A stretch of DNA of 64,000 bases from CBDESN01 sp965242495 (GTDB lineage Bacteria > Pseudomonadota > Alphaproteobacteria > MPNO01). A model generated the notes under the pieces. The model was not told where the DNA came from. It did not search any database and was given only the letters and a program-made list of their open reading frames with translations. The stretch spans positions 3,720,001 through 3,784,000 of the forward strand of contig OZ251446.1 of NCBI GenBank assembly GCA_965242495.1. Reading direction: 5' to 3'. The stretch's first letter is position 1. Each line of letters starts with the position of its first letter. A program made the translations under genes and the position numbers. This document shows, in pieces, positions 8,123 through 16,102 of the stretch.

Positions 8123-9250
8123 TCAGCGTTCGGCGAGCGGGCGCGCCTTGCGCTGGGCGCGGCCGGTATATTCGCTCAGCGGGCGGATCAGCGCGTTGTC
8201 CGCGTTCTGCTCGACGACGTGCGCCGTCCAGCCGGCGATCCGCGCCATGACGAAGATGGGCGTGAACATGTCGATGTCGAATCCCATCAGGTAATAGGCC
8301 GGCCCCGAAGGGAAGTCGAGATTGGGGTGGATGTTCTTCTCCTCGACCATGATCTTCTCGAGGACGTCGGAGATGCGGAGCCATTTGTCGTCGCGCGCCC
8401 AGGCGGACAGGTCCTCCAGGGCGGCGCGCATCGTCGGCACGCGCGAATCCCCCTTCTTGTAGACGCGGTGGCCGAACCCCATGATCAGATGCTTCCGCTT
8501 GAGCGCGTTGCGCATCCAGCGTTCGGCCTTCTGCGGCTCGCCGATCTTGCGCAGCATGTGCATGACCGCCTCGTTGGCGCCGCCGTGGAGCGGCCCTTTC
8601 AGGGCGGCGATCGCGCCGGTCACCGCGCCGTAGATGTCGGAGCCGGTGGAGGCGATCACGCGGCCGGCGAAGGTCGATGCGTTGAAGCTGTGCTCGGCGT
8701 AGAGGATCAGCGAGACGTCGAACGCGCGCACGACCTCCCGGGGCGGCGCCTTGCCGAAGCACATGTGGAAGAAGTTCTCCGACATGCCGAGATCGGCGCG
8801 CGGCCGGTAGCGGCTCCCGCCCTTGCGGAAGCGGTAGTCGGTCGCGATCATGGTCGGGATCTTGGCCAGCAGGTCCATCGCCCGGCCGAGGTCCTTGCGG
8901 GCCGGCTCGCCGCCCCAGGCGACCTCGGTGGAGCCGAGATAGCTCACCGCGGTGCGCAGCGTGTCCATCGGATGCGCGGTCTTGGGGAAGCGCTTGATGA
9001 TCTCGACGTGGTCGCGCGAGAGGTCCCGGCGGCCGCGTTCGTCGCGTTGGAAGGCGGCGAGCTGGCGCCGGTTGGGGAGCTCGCCCCGCCACAGCAGATA
9101 CGCGACCTCCTCGAACGAGCAATGCCGCGCCAGCTCCTGGACCGGATAGCCGCGATAGGTCAGCGAGTTGGTCTCCGGCATGACCTTCGAGATCGCGGTG
9201 GCGTCGGCGACGACGCCGGCGAGCCCCTTGTGGATGGTCGGTCGAGTCAT
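8123..9250 (-). CDS. prpC: 2-Methylcitrate synthase (citrate synthase family)
   Basis: A 375-residue citrate synthase-fold enzyme, expected to condense propionyl-CoA with oxaloacetate. It starts MTRPTIHKGLAGVVAD, the short N-terminus of type-II/methylcitrate synthases rather than the longer housekeeping GltA. Catalytic histidines lie in YAEHSFNAST and PLHGGANE. Assignment to propionate is by context: it follows prpD and prpB in one operon. It is last in the operon, and its start overlaps the stop of a 17-codon upstream ORF created by a small tandem duplication. Confidence 0.85.
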   Translation of the reverse strand: MTRPTIHKGLAGVVADATAISKVMPETNSLTYRGYPVQELARHCSFEEVAYLLWRGELPNRRQLAAFQRDERGRRDLSRDHVEIIKRFPKTAHPMDTLRTAVSYLGSTEVAWGGEPARKDLGRAMDLLAKIPTMIATDYRFRKGGSRYRPRADLGMSENFFHMCFGKAPPREVVRAFDVSLILYAEHSFNASTFAGRVIASTGSDIYGAVTGAIAALKGPLHGGANEAVMHMLRKIGEPQKAERWMRNALKRKHLIMGFGHRVYKKGDSRVPTMRAALEDLSAWARDDKWLRISDVLEKIMVEEKNIHPNLDFPSGPAYYLMGFDIDMFTPIFVMARIAGWTAHVVEQNADNALIRPLSEYTGRAQRKARPLAER

Positions 9251-9300
9251 GCGCGGCCCCTCCGTTCGGATCCTGAAGTTGAAGAAATTCCCCGCCGCAT
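9247..9300 (-). other. 17-codon upstream ORF coupled to prpC
   Basis: A roughly 48-bp tandem duplication of the prpB end/prpC leader duplicates the Shine-Dalgarno (GAACGGAGG) and an ATG. The upstream copy opens a 17-residue ORF (MRRGISSTSGSERRGRA) whose TGA overlaps the prpC ATG as ATGA. Translation of this leader peptide could couple to prpC; there is no evidence that the peptide itself matters. Confidence 0.45.
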
Positions 9301-9315
9301 GCGCCGCGCCTCCGT

Positions 9316-10209
9316 TCAGATCCTGAAGTTGAACAGGGTGCGGTCGAAGCGGTCGTACTCGGCGTAGCGCAGGACCTCGTAGAGCCGCTTGCGCGTCTGC
9401 ATCCGCTCGACGACGCCGGTCTGCGCGCCGTCCCGCTTGAGGCGGGCCAGGCCGTCCTCGACCGCCTTCATCGCCAGGCGGAGCGACGTCACCGGATAGA
9501 TCGCGATGTCGTAGCCCAGCTCCGCCAGCCGCTCGCGGGTGAGCAGCGGGGTCTTGCCGAACTCGGTCATGTTGGCGACCAGCGGCAGCGCGATCCCGGC
9601 GCGGAAGCGCGCATACTCGGCCTCGCTCCGCAGGGCCTCGGGAAAGATCGCGTCGGCGCCCGCGTCGGCGTAGGCCCTGGCCCGGTCGATCGCCTTGTCG
9701 ACGCCTTCGGCGGCGCGCGCGTCGGTCCGCGCCAGCAGCAGGAAGTTCCCGTCGCGCCGGGCGTCGGCGGCGGCGCGGACCTTCTTCGCCATCTCGTCCC
9801 GGTCGATCAGCGCCTTGTTGTCGAGATGGCCGCAGCGCTTGGGGCTCTGCTGGTCCTCGAGATGGCAGCCGGCGAGCCCCATCTCCTCCATCTCCTGGAT
9901 CGAGCGGGCGGCGTTCATCGCCTCGCCGAAGCCGGTATCGGCGTCGATGAGCGTCGGCAGGTCGGTGACGCGGGCGATCTGGCGGCCGCGCTGCGCCACC
10001 TCGGAGAGCGTCGTCAGCCCGATGTCGGGCAGCGCGAGGTCGGCGGAGAGCGCGGCGCCCGAAACGTAGACCCCGTCGAACCCCTGCTCCTCGACGATGC
10101 GGGCGACCAGCGGCGCATGGGCGCCGGGGAACTGCAACAGCCGCCCGGCCGCCAGCGCGGCGCGCAGGGCGGCGCGCTTCTCGGCCGCGGTCCGGGCCGT
10201 GAACAGCAT
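9316..10209 (-). CDS. prpB: 2-Methylisocitrate lyase
   Basis: A 297-residue PEP-mutase/isocitrate-lyase-fold enzyme that cleaves 2-methylisocitrate to pyruvate and succinate, the last step of the methylcitrate cycle. The active-site loop KRCGH is in SPKRCGHLDNK with the catalytic Cys. Mg2+/substrate residues occur in LIDADTGFGEA, HLEDQ and LLARTDARA. Start ATG at 10209 shares one base with the prpD stop (TGATG), implying coupled translation. Upstream in-frame sequence is prpD in another frame. Confidence 0.93.
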   Translation of the reverse strand: MLFTARTAAEKRAALRAALAAGRLLQFPGAHAPLVARIVEEQGFDGVYVSGAALSADLALPDIGLTTLSEVAQRGRQIARVTDLPTLIDADTGFGEAMNAARSIQEMEEMGLAGCHLEDQQSPKRCGHLDNKALIDRDEMAKKVRAAADARRDGNFLLLARTDARAAEGVDKAIDRARAYADAGADAIFPEALRSEAEYARFRAGIALPLVANMTEFGKTPLLTRERLAELGYDIAIYPVTSLRLAMKAVEDGLARLKRDGAQTGVVERMQTRKRLYEVLRYAEYDRFDRTLFNFRI

Positions 10210-11717
10210 CAGAAGATCCCCCGCCGGTCGCGCTCGTCGCCGACCATGCGGGCCGCGGTCAGCACCGGGTCGAGCGCGCCGACCTCGGCCGGGTCGAGCT
10301 CGGGCAGGCGCTGGACGAGATCGAGGAAGCGGCGCGACTCGCCGGGATCGATCCGCCCTTCGGTCAGGGTCTCGAACTTGCGGACGTAATCGGCGCGCGC
10401 GAACGGCCGGGCGCCGGCCGGGTGGGCGTCGGCGACCGCGAGCTCGTCCACGATCATGCCGCCGCTGGCGAGCGCGATCTCCAGCCTGCCGCCGAACGCC
10501 CGCCGGTTCGGGTCGGGGTCGTGATAGCGGGCGGTCCAGGCGGGGTCCTCGACGGTCTCGATCTTGCGCCACAGCCGCAGCGTGTCCGCGCGCGCCGGGC
10601 GGGCGGGCGGATAGGAGCCGACATGGTGCCACGCGCCGTCCTGCAACGCGACGGCGAGGATGTACATGATCGAGTGGTCGAGCGTCTCCCGGCTCGCCGC
10701 CGGGTCCATCTTCTGCGGGTCGCCCGCGCCGCTGCCGATGACGTCATGCGTGTGGCGGCTGGTGTGCAGGACGATGCGCTCGACCGCCTCGAGGTCGGGT
10801 ATCCTGTCGCGCAGGCGGAAGGCGAGGTCGATGATCGCCTGGCTCTGATACTCGGCCGAATGGGCCTTGGTGTAGGATTCGAGGATGGCGCGCTTGGGCT
10901 CGCCCGGTTCGGGCAGCGGCACGTCGTAATCGGACCCGGGGCCGTCGAGAATCCAGGCCAGGATGCCGTCCTCCCCCTCATAGACCGGCGACGGCGCGCC
11001 CTCGCCGCGCATCGCCCGGTCGACCGCCTCGACGGCGAGCTTGCCGGCATGGGCCGGGGCGAAGGCCTTCCAGCTCGAGATCTCGCCCTTGCGCGACTGG
11101 CGGGTGGAGACGGTGACGTGGGCCGCCTGCTGCACGGCCTGGTAGACGACCGCGGGATCGAGGCCCAGCAGCGTCCCCACGCCGGCGGCCGCCGACGGCC
11201 CGAGATGCGCGATGTGGTCGATCTTGTGGGCGTGCAGGCAGATGCCCTTGGTCAGGTCGATCTGGATCTCGTAGCCGGTGACGATGCCGCGCAGCAGGTC
11301 GCGGCCGCCGCGGCCGGTCTGCTGGGCGACGGCCAGGAGGGGCGGGATGTTGTCGCCGGGATGCGCGTAGTCGGCGGCGAGGAAGGTGTCGTGGAAGTCG
11401 AGCTCGCGGACCGCGGCGGCGTTGGCCCAGGCGGCCCATTCGGCGTCGAAGCGCCGGTCGTTGGCGAGGCCGAACAGCGTCGCCCCGCCGGGGCGCGGAT
11501 GGGCGAGGGCCTGGGCGCGCGCGCTCGCCACCGGCCGGCGGTCGATTGCGGCGATCGCGACCGCGGCGTTGTCGATGATGCGGTTGACGACCATCTCCGC
11601 GGCCGCGGGCTCGACCTCGACCGGATCGGCGGCCACGCGGGCGATGTTCCAGGCGAGCTGGTCCTCGCGGGCCGGCGACGATTTCGACGGATATACTCTA
11701 ACCTTATGATTTTTCAC
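10209..11717 (-). CDS. prpD: 2-Methylcitrate dehydratase (MmgE/PrpD family)
   Basis: A 502-residue MmgE/PrpD protein. Recognisable blocks are RELDFHDTFLAADYAHPGDNIPP (in two parts), GYEIQIDLTKGICLH and WKAFAPAHAGKLAVEAV. The PrpD branch dehydrates 2-methylcitrate to 2-methyl-cis-aconitate. First gene of prpD-prpB-prpC. The annotated start is GTG (MKNHKVRVYP); the first 10 residues are AT-rich and weakly conserved-looking, so the true start could be a little downstream. Transcription probably comes from the promoter in the long leader at about 12.3 kb; no PrpR-like regulator is adjacent. Confidence 0.92.
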   Translation of the reverse strand: MKNHKVRVYPSKSSPAREDQLAWNIARVAADPVEVEPAAAEMVVNRIIDNAAVAIAAIDRRPVASARAQALAHPRPGGATLFGLANDRRFDAEWAAWANAAAVRELDFHDTFLAADYAHPGDNIPPLLAVAQQTGRGGRDLLRGIVTGYEIQIDLTKGICLHAHKIDHIAHLGPSAAAGVGTLLGLDPAVVYQAVQQAAHVTVSTRQSRKGEISSWKAFAPAHAGKLAVEAVDRAMRGEGAPSPVYEGEDGILAWILDGPGSDYDVPLPEPGEPKRAILESYTKAHSAEYQSQAIIDLAFRLRDRIPDLEAVERIVLHTSRHTHDVIGSGAGDPQKMDPAASRETLDHSIMYILAVALQDGAWHHVGSYPPARPARADTLRLWRKIETVEDPAWTARYHDPDPNRRAFGGRLEIALASGGMIVDELAVADAHPAGARPFARADYVRKFETLTEGRIDPGESRRFLDLVQRLPELDPAEVGALDPVLTAARMVGDERDRRGIF

Positions 11718-12221
11718 GGATTATCCTGCAATCTGCAAGGCGCGGACGGCGCCGCCATCATAGCCGGAACGCAGTGCGGGTCAATTCGGCGTCGGCCCCG
11801 GCCGGCGGCGCCGGCGGATCGTTCGGCCGAAGCGGCGGAATGCAATTTTCGGTTGCGAGAAGCCCATGCCGGAATCCGCCGCCGGCCGGCGCGCCCGGCC
11901 CCGCCGGCCGGGCGCCGGGCCGCGGCGGGGCGGCGCGCCGGGCGGAGAAAAAATCCGGATTTCCTTGTTCGTCAATGGGTTACACCGAAAAAACAGGGAA
12001 AAAGCAGGGCGAAAACCAGCCGGAACCGAGGCGAAACCAAGCGAAAACCAGGGGCGAATCGCGTCGTGAAACCGCCTGCCCGCGGGCGACGACGTCCCTC
12101 CCGCCTTGGCCCGCTTCGCGCCGGCCGGGCGCGGCGGGACGGCCGCGCCCGCATCCAACGCGCCATCGCATACACAATCTTCGATTGCAGAGAACCGGCT
12201 CATGGGAATCTCCGATCCGGG

Positions 12222-12255
12222 CGACGAAGAACCCCGCAGGCGATCCGCCGCGGGG
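12222..12255 (-). terminator. Attenuator-like hairpin in leader B
   Basis: Stem CCCCGC/GCGGGG (12255-12250 and 12237-12232), loop GGCGGATCGCCT, then TTCTTC. Stem and most of the loop are conserved in leader A, where the tail is TTTTTT. Here the U-tract is interrupted, so termination may be weaker. It lies about 25-45 nt after the expected start of transcription. Confidence 0.45.
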
Positions 12256-12283
12256 CTCGGGGTCGAATCTGTAAGGGTGGCGC

Positions 12284-12312
12284 ATCTTAACACGGAAACG
12301 CCCCCATGTCAA
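12284..12312 (-). promoter_or_regulatory. Sigma70-like promoter in leader B
   Basis: Minus strand: TTGACA (12312-12307), a 17-bp spacer beginning TGGGGG, TAAGAT (12289-12284). Both hexamers are near consensus, and the -35 plus following TGGGGG is identical in leader A (44774). A second TTGACG lies about 17 bp upstream. It points toward prpD. Confidence 0.7.
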
Positions 12313-12374
12313 CAGGAAAATCGTCAACGGGAAAATTCGCCGGGCGCGGCCTTCCTTCCTGCGCCGCGTCCATC

Positions 12375-12770
12375 CTACGCCGTCACGGCCAGCGGATGCC
12401 CGACGAGGCGGCGGTCGACCGTCAGCAGCTTCAACCCCTCCTCCTGGGCTTGAACGAGGAGGAGCTCGTCGAACGGGTCGCGGTGAGCGATGGGAGTTTC
12501 CAACGCGGAAGCCGCGTGGTTCGGAGTCACGTCGAGGAACACGGCCTCCATATCCTCCAGCACGGCGATTACGGTTCGGGGATCGTGCGGGCTCTTGCGC
12601 GCGCCGGACGCATGGCGGGCATGGTATTTCAGGCGCATCTCCCAGATCGACGCGGCGCTGACGTGAAGCTCGGCTCCGCGTTCGCCGAAGAAGAGGCGCT
12701 CGTTCTCCCGGAATTTCCCGGGCGCCTCCATCAGATCGTAGAGATACGAGGTATCCAGCAGGATACGCAT
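12375..12770 (-). CDS. vapC: VapC-type PIN-domain toxin
   Basis: A 131-residue PIN-domain ribonuclease. The acidic residues of the fold are visible: Asp6 in ILLDTSYLYD, Glu in SAASIWEMRLK, Asp in HRDPFDELLL, and Asp in LLTVDRRL. Type II toxins of this class cleave RNA (often initiator tRNA or rRNA) with Mg2+; the target here is unknown. It lies 9 bp after its antitoxin gene. Confidence 0.9.
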   Translation of the reverse strand: MRILLDTSYLYDLMEAPGKFRENERLFFGERGAELHVSAASIWEMRLKYHARHASGARKSPHDPRTVIAVLEDMEAVFLDVTPNHAASALETPIAHRDPFDELLLVQAQEEGLKLLTVDRRLVGHPLAVTA

Positions 12771-12779
12771 GGACGGCGC

Positions 12780-13046
12780 CTAATCGTCGTCTTCGAGCCC
12801 GAGCACCTGCCGGCTGAAGGCCGGATCGTTGAACTCCTCGGGCCATCGCTCCCCGTCTCCCTCGATTCCATGACGCCGACGCGCCGCCTCCAGCTTGTCC
12901 CAGTCGAACCCGCTCTTGCGCTTGCGGCAGCGCACGAGTTCGACGGCCGGCTCGCCGTTCTTGGTGATGACGACCCGTTCGCCGCGCTGGGCGGCGGCGA
13001 CCAGTTCGGAAAGGCGGGTCTTGGCGTGGCGCAGGGCGAGTTCCAT
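12780..13046 (-). CDS. vapB: Phd/YefM-type antitoxin (VapB)
   Basis: An 88-residue antitoxin. The N-terminal MELALRHAKTRLSELVAAAQ and RVVITKNGEPAVELV form the Phd/YefM DNA-binding fold. The C-terminal acidic tail (WPEEFNDPAFSRQVLGLEDD) would wrap the toxin's active site. It precedes vapC, the usual order; such antitoxins repress their own operon. Start ATG at 13046. Confidence 0.9.
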   Translation of the reverse strand: MELALRHAKTRLSELVAAAQRGERVVITKNGEPAVELVRCRKRKSGFDWDKLEAARRRHGIEGDGERWPEEFNDPAFSRQVLGLEDDD

Positions 13047-13495
13047 GGCGAAAGCTTCCGACTACGAGCTTCGGGGCATCCTGGCGCCATCGGCTCCGGC
13101 TGGCAAGGCCGCGGCGTGGTCAAGGGGCCGACGCTCGGCCCGAAGGCGTCGCCGCGACGCGGCGCGTTCCCGCTTGCGGTGGAGGCCGTTCCGCCGCCCG
13201 GCCGCGGTCGCCCGCCGGCGCGGGCGCTCGCGGCGGCCGTCAGACCGTCTCGATCGTTCCCACCGTCCAGCAGGATGGCCGCGATCTTGTCGACGAACCG
13301 TTGATGCGGAGCATGTTTACCGCCCCACCTCGCCGAACGGCGCGGCGCTGGGGCTTCCGGCCGCCTGCGCCTCGCTCCGCGCCTTACCGTTCAGCGTCAT
13401 TTTTGTCGTTTCCTGTTGACATCGCCTCGTCGACGCTTGATATATGGAGCGTCGGGTGCCCTTGATGGGCTCGATATGGTCCGCCCAGCCTGACA
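13047..13495. other. Gene-free DNA at the edge of the defence-like cassette
   Basis: High-GC intergenic sequence with no convincing gene. A plus-strand TTGACA (13416-13421), preceded by ATTTTTGTCGTTTCCTG, resembles the -35 context of leader B. Its -10 is poor, and any transcript would run antisense into the DUF3800 gene. A 27-codon minus-strand ORF (ATG near 13400, MTLNGKARSEAQ) follows AACAGGAAACG but has no other support. GC content falls sharply just after 13495. Confidence 0.5.
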
Positions 13496-14347
13496 TCACT
13501 CGCCCTCCGCCAGGAGGGTTTTCCGTTTGTACGCGCTCCACGCTTCCCAGGCCGCTCCGGCCAGCGGCGAACGCTCCGGCCACACCTTCAACCCGTCGAG
13601 GGTTTCCCCGTCTCGCCGTCGATAGAAATTCGGCAATACCCTCTCGAAGTACGGGTAGCCGAAATCTTCGAGCTTGAAAGCGCGATAGACGTTGTAGGCC
13701 AGTAAATCAGCGAGCTGGACGCCGTTTGACAGTTCGCTGCGCGTGAAGAACGGATATTCGACGATCGCCGGAAAATCCATGTTCCGATTTCCCGTCCGCT
13801 GAAACGAGGCATGTTTCATCGCGACGGCGCGGTTGAGTTGCTTGCTCGTGTCGTCCATCACGATCAATGCGCGATGCTTCTGATGATACTCCCGCATGTA
13901 TTGCTGTATTCTTTCCAACAGAAATTCGTATGCTTTCATATGAAGAGTCTCGTGAGTAATGTGATCGTGGAGAAACCGCTTGTCGATCACGCTGGACATG
14001 ATGACTGTGTTGCGATCGGCAACCTGACGGAAATAAGCGTCGGTGAGGCGGGTCATGTCGTCTCTATGCAGCGCGTGGAGGAATCGACTTCGCTTTTCGC
14101 GTTCGGTGGGCGCGCGCACCCAGTTGGACTTGACTTCACAATCCGCCAGTTCAAAACGGCCTTTGCCATCTCGTTTCAGATAGTCTGCGAGTTCGAGCTT
14201 CAAACCGGAAATTTCGGTCTCGAAGCGCCGCCACTGACCTTCGTACATGCCGACGGAAAGAAGGACATAGAGATGATCCTTCGGTTTCTCCGTCGTGCCG
14301 GCGGAAGGGTCGCGCGAGCCCGATTCGTCGAAATAGAAGAAATACAT
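13496..14347 (-). CDS. DUF3800 domain-containing protein
   Basis: A 283-residue protein opening with YFFYFDESGSRD, the diagnostic DE motif of DUF3800, a family thought to have an RNase H-like fold (my recollection). Conserved acidic positions recur in ALIVMDDTSK and GVQLADLLAYNVYRAFK (about 160-230). The start ATG lies 21 bp after the ATPase-TOPRIM stop, so the two form an operon. Codon use is clearly more AT-rich than in flanking genes, a sign of transfer. DUF3800 genes are often found in mobile and defence contexts; the biochemical role is not established. Confidence 0.8.
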   Translation of the reverse strand: MYFFYFDESGSRDPSAGTTEKPKDHLYVLLSVGMYEGQWRRFETEISGLKLELADYLKRDGKGRFELADCEVKSNWVRAPTEREKRSRFLHALHRDDMTRLTDAYFRQVADRNTVIMSSVIDKRFLHDHITHETLHMKAYEFLLERIQQYMREYHQKHRALIVMDDTSKQLNRAVAMKHASFQRTGNRNMDFPAIVEYPFFTRSELSNGVQLADLLAYNVYRAFKLEDFGYPYFERVLPNFYRRRDGETLDGLKVWPERSPLAGAAWEAWSAYKRKTLLAEGE

Positions 14348-14368
14348 GGATCCGTGTTTTCGTCGCCA

Positions 14369-16102
14369 TCAGGAATTTGTCTGAGGATCGAAGACGTCAC
14401 GTTTCATTTCTTCGTATATGGCCATTCTTGGTTTGACGAGCAGCGCCAGCGCCATCTCGGTCTCGATCCACTGGTCGAGCGATATGGCCATTCCCGGTTC
14501 GACGAGCGGGGCCAGGGTGTCGCGCATGAACGTCTTGGCGTCATTGCCACATTGGGTGAGGTTCAATATCTTCTTGCACGCAACGTAGATCTCGCCACTC
14601 GCCGGTTTCAAGTCGTCAGCGGGGGCATCCGGTCTGGCGGCGCAGATGCTCCGCTTCTCGGCCAGAAGCGCACCGGTCATGTTTCCTTTGTCGACAGATA
14701 CGGCGAGTGCGCTTAGAACCTCGTCATCAAACAAGTAGGATTCCAGGTTGCGCCGCGACAGGACGCGGACGCCTTCTTTGGCCAGATCGGCAATTTCGTT
14801 GTCCGTCCGGTCATCTCGGTCGATCAACCGAACGACATCCAGGCCGCCGATCAGCAGTCGGAGCGCCTCCGCCAGCCCCCGCTGGTCGCCGACGATCTGG
14901 CGATCGCTGCCCATCGACACGAACCGCGTTTCCGGGAACTCGCGCTCGAATATCTGGTTGTAGCAGTCGGCGTCGAGTGAGTGGTTGTGGGTCGATCGAT
15001 TCGTGCGTGGCTCGCCCTCGCAGATCACGACGCGGCGCGGAGCGACCAGCGCAGCCAGATCGTCGAGCGCGACGTCATACGCCCTGTTCCAGAAGGCCCG
15101 ATCGGGAACCGTCGGCTCGATGGTCTGAGGCTCATCGAAGTCTCGGTCGCCGAAATCCAGAAACGCTACACTTCCCGGATTCTCCTTCTCGATATCCTGC
15201 GCCCGGCGCATCATGCCGATGGAATGCGTCGCCAGAATCAATTGGCATTTTTCCGGTATCAGATTGTAGAGCACGGACAATAATTCCGCCTGAAGCCTTG
15301 CATTCATGTGCGATTCTGGTTCGTCTATGCAGAAAACTGTATCATCGTAGGCGCGCCGCGCGGCTACCAGATCGAGGATCAAATCGAATGCCGATTTCTC
15401 GCCGCTGGAGAGATTCTTGAACGAGAATCCTTTGCTTGTCCCCTTGGTGAACCGGAAGGTTCCGTCCTCCAGTGGATTACCGAGGCCATCGAGTCCGATG
15501 TCTGGAAATAGTTTGGAGAACGCATCTCCGATATCTCCGATAATCAGTTCTCTGAATCGATCCAAAGTCATCGACCCGTCCTCTGGATCGAAAACATCTT
15601 CCAACGCCCGACTGGCCAGCCGTTGGAAGTTGCGAGCGACGGCCGCATCGTTATCGATCATACGATTGACATGAATGTCTTCAAAGGGGCTGCCAACTCG
15701 TGTAAGGTTTTGAATCTGGAATTCTGGATCGTTTCTATAAGCTGATCTCAAATAGAGAACTTTCCTCCATTCTCTTTCTTTAAAATAGTCATGTTGAGGA
15801 AGATAGTCATGAAATTCCAGGTAGACATCGTCACCTCGAGGGTTTTCAAGAAACCGAAAAGGTATTCCAGCCTTGCGATGATATTCCTGCTCCCAAGGCA
15901 CGCCTCTTCTTGAGAAGTCGTTTCTTGAGAAGTTTCTTCTTAGACTGTTCTCGTACCAAATGCGAAACGCATCGAAGAACGATGACTTCCCACATCCATT
16001 CGGGCCGGCCAGCACGATCAATTGCGTCGACTCAGGGATATTTTGGATTGTCAGGTCTGTGAAACGCTTGAAGTCCCTGATCGTGACAGTTCTCAATCTC
16101 AT
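14369..16102 (-). CDS. ABC-type ATPase with TOPRIM-like C-terminus (OLD/PARIS-like)
   Basis: A 577-residue protein. The N-terminal SMC/ABC-like ATPase (about 1-320) has Walker A GPNGCGKSS, signature NLSSGEKSA, Walker B TVFCIDEPESH and a switch His in LATHSIGMM. The C-terminal part opens with VVICEGE and continues with DVVRLIDRDDRTDNEI and RRNLESYLFDDEV. This Glu plus Asp-x-Asp-Asp layout looks like a TOPRIM/DUF4435 nuclease domain. Known relatives include OLD nucleases and the AriA-AriB pair of PARIS, some of which are fused. The start ATG overlaps the upstream stop as ATGA; longer versions read through the XRE gene. Base composition is AT-richer than the host. Antiphage function is inference. 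Confidence 0.75.
   Translation of the reverse strand: MRLRTVTIRDFKRFTDLTIQNIPESTQLIVLAGPNGCGKSSFFDAFRIWYENSLRRNFSRNDFSRRGVPWEQEYHRKAGIPFRFLENPRGDDVYLEFHDYLPQHDYFKEREWRKVLYLRSAYRNDPEFQIQNLTRVGSPFEDIHVNRMIDNDAAVARNFQRLASRALEDVFDPEDGSMTLDRFRELIIGDIGDAFSKLFPDIGLDGLGNPLEDGTFRFTKGTSKGFSFKNLSSGEKSAFDLILDLVAARRAYDDTVFCIDEPESHMNARLQAELLSVLYNLIPEKCQLILATHSIGMMRRAQDIEKENPGSVAFLDFGDRDFDEPQTIEPTVPDRAFWNRAYDVALDDLAALVAPRRVVICEGEPRTNRSTHNHSLDADCYNQIFEREFPETRFVSMGSDRQIVGDQRGLAEALRLLIGGLDVVRLIDRDDRTDNEIADLAKEGVRVLSRRNLESYLFDDEVLSALAVSVDKGNMTGALLAEKRSICAARPDAPADDLKPASGEIYVACKKILNLTQCGNDAKTFMRDTLAPLVEPGMAISLDQWIETEMALALLVKPRMAIYEEMKRDVFDPQTNS

Larger units (their letters stand above)
11800..12312 (-). promoter_or_regulatory. 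Long leader element B upstream of prpDBC
   Basis: About 500 bp of gene-free DNA, homologous in the same order to leader element A (44774-45300). Reading on the minus strand: a TTGACA-N17-TAAGAT promoter; a CCCCGC/GCGGGG hairpin with a 12-nt loop and a weak U-tract; GCAATC-gaa-GATTG; a variable GC-rich stretch; T-tracts spaced about 11 bp (12052-11980); a GTAACCCATTGA block; an AAATCCGGATTTTTTCTC block; and a closing GCAACCGAAAATTGC. Indels between A and B are not multiples of three, arguing against coding. Short ORFs across it, ending in peptides such as FSPCFFPVFSV, are probably spurious. Confidence 0.6.

Noticed and set aside
11781..12293. Possible conserved protein encoded by the leaders (peptides ending FSPCFFPVFSV or FSLCFFRAFFT)
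   Set aside because: Both leaders are homologous at DNA level in all frames and differ by non-triplet indels; the shared peptide is explained by the T-tract repeats.
13416..13446. Fourth copy of the leader promoter before the cassette
   Set aside because: The TTGACA and upstream context fit, but no good -10 is found at 16-18 bp, and no hairpin or T-tracts follow.
13317..13583. An 88-codon minus-strand ORF overlapping the end of the DUF3800 gene
   Set aside because: It overlaps a convincing gene in another frame, has no recognisable motif, and spans the composition boundary.
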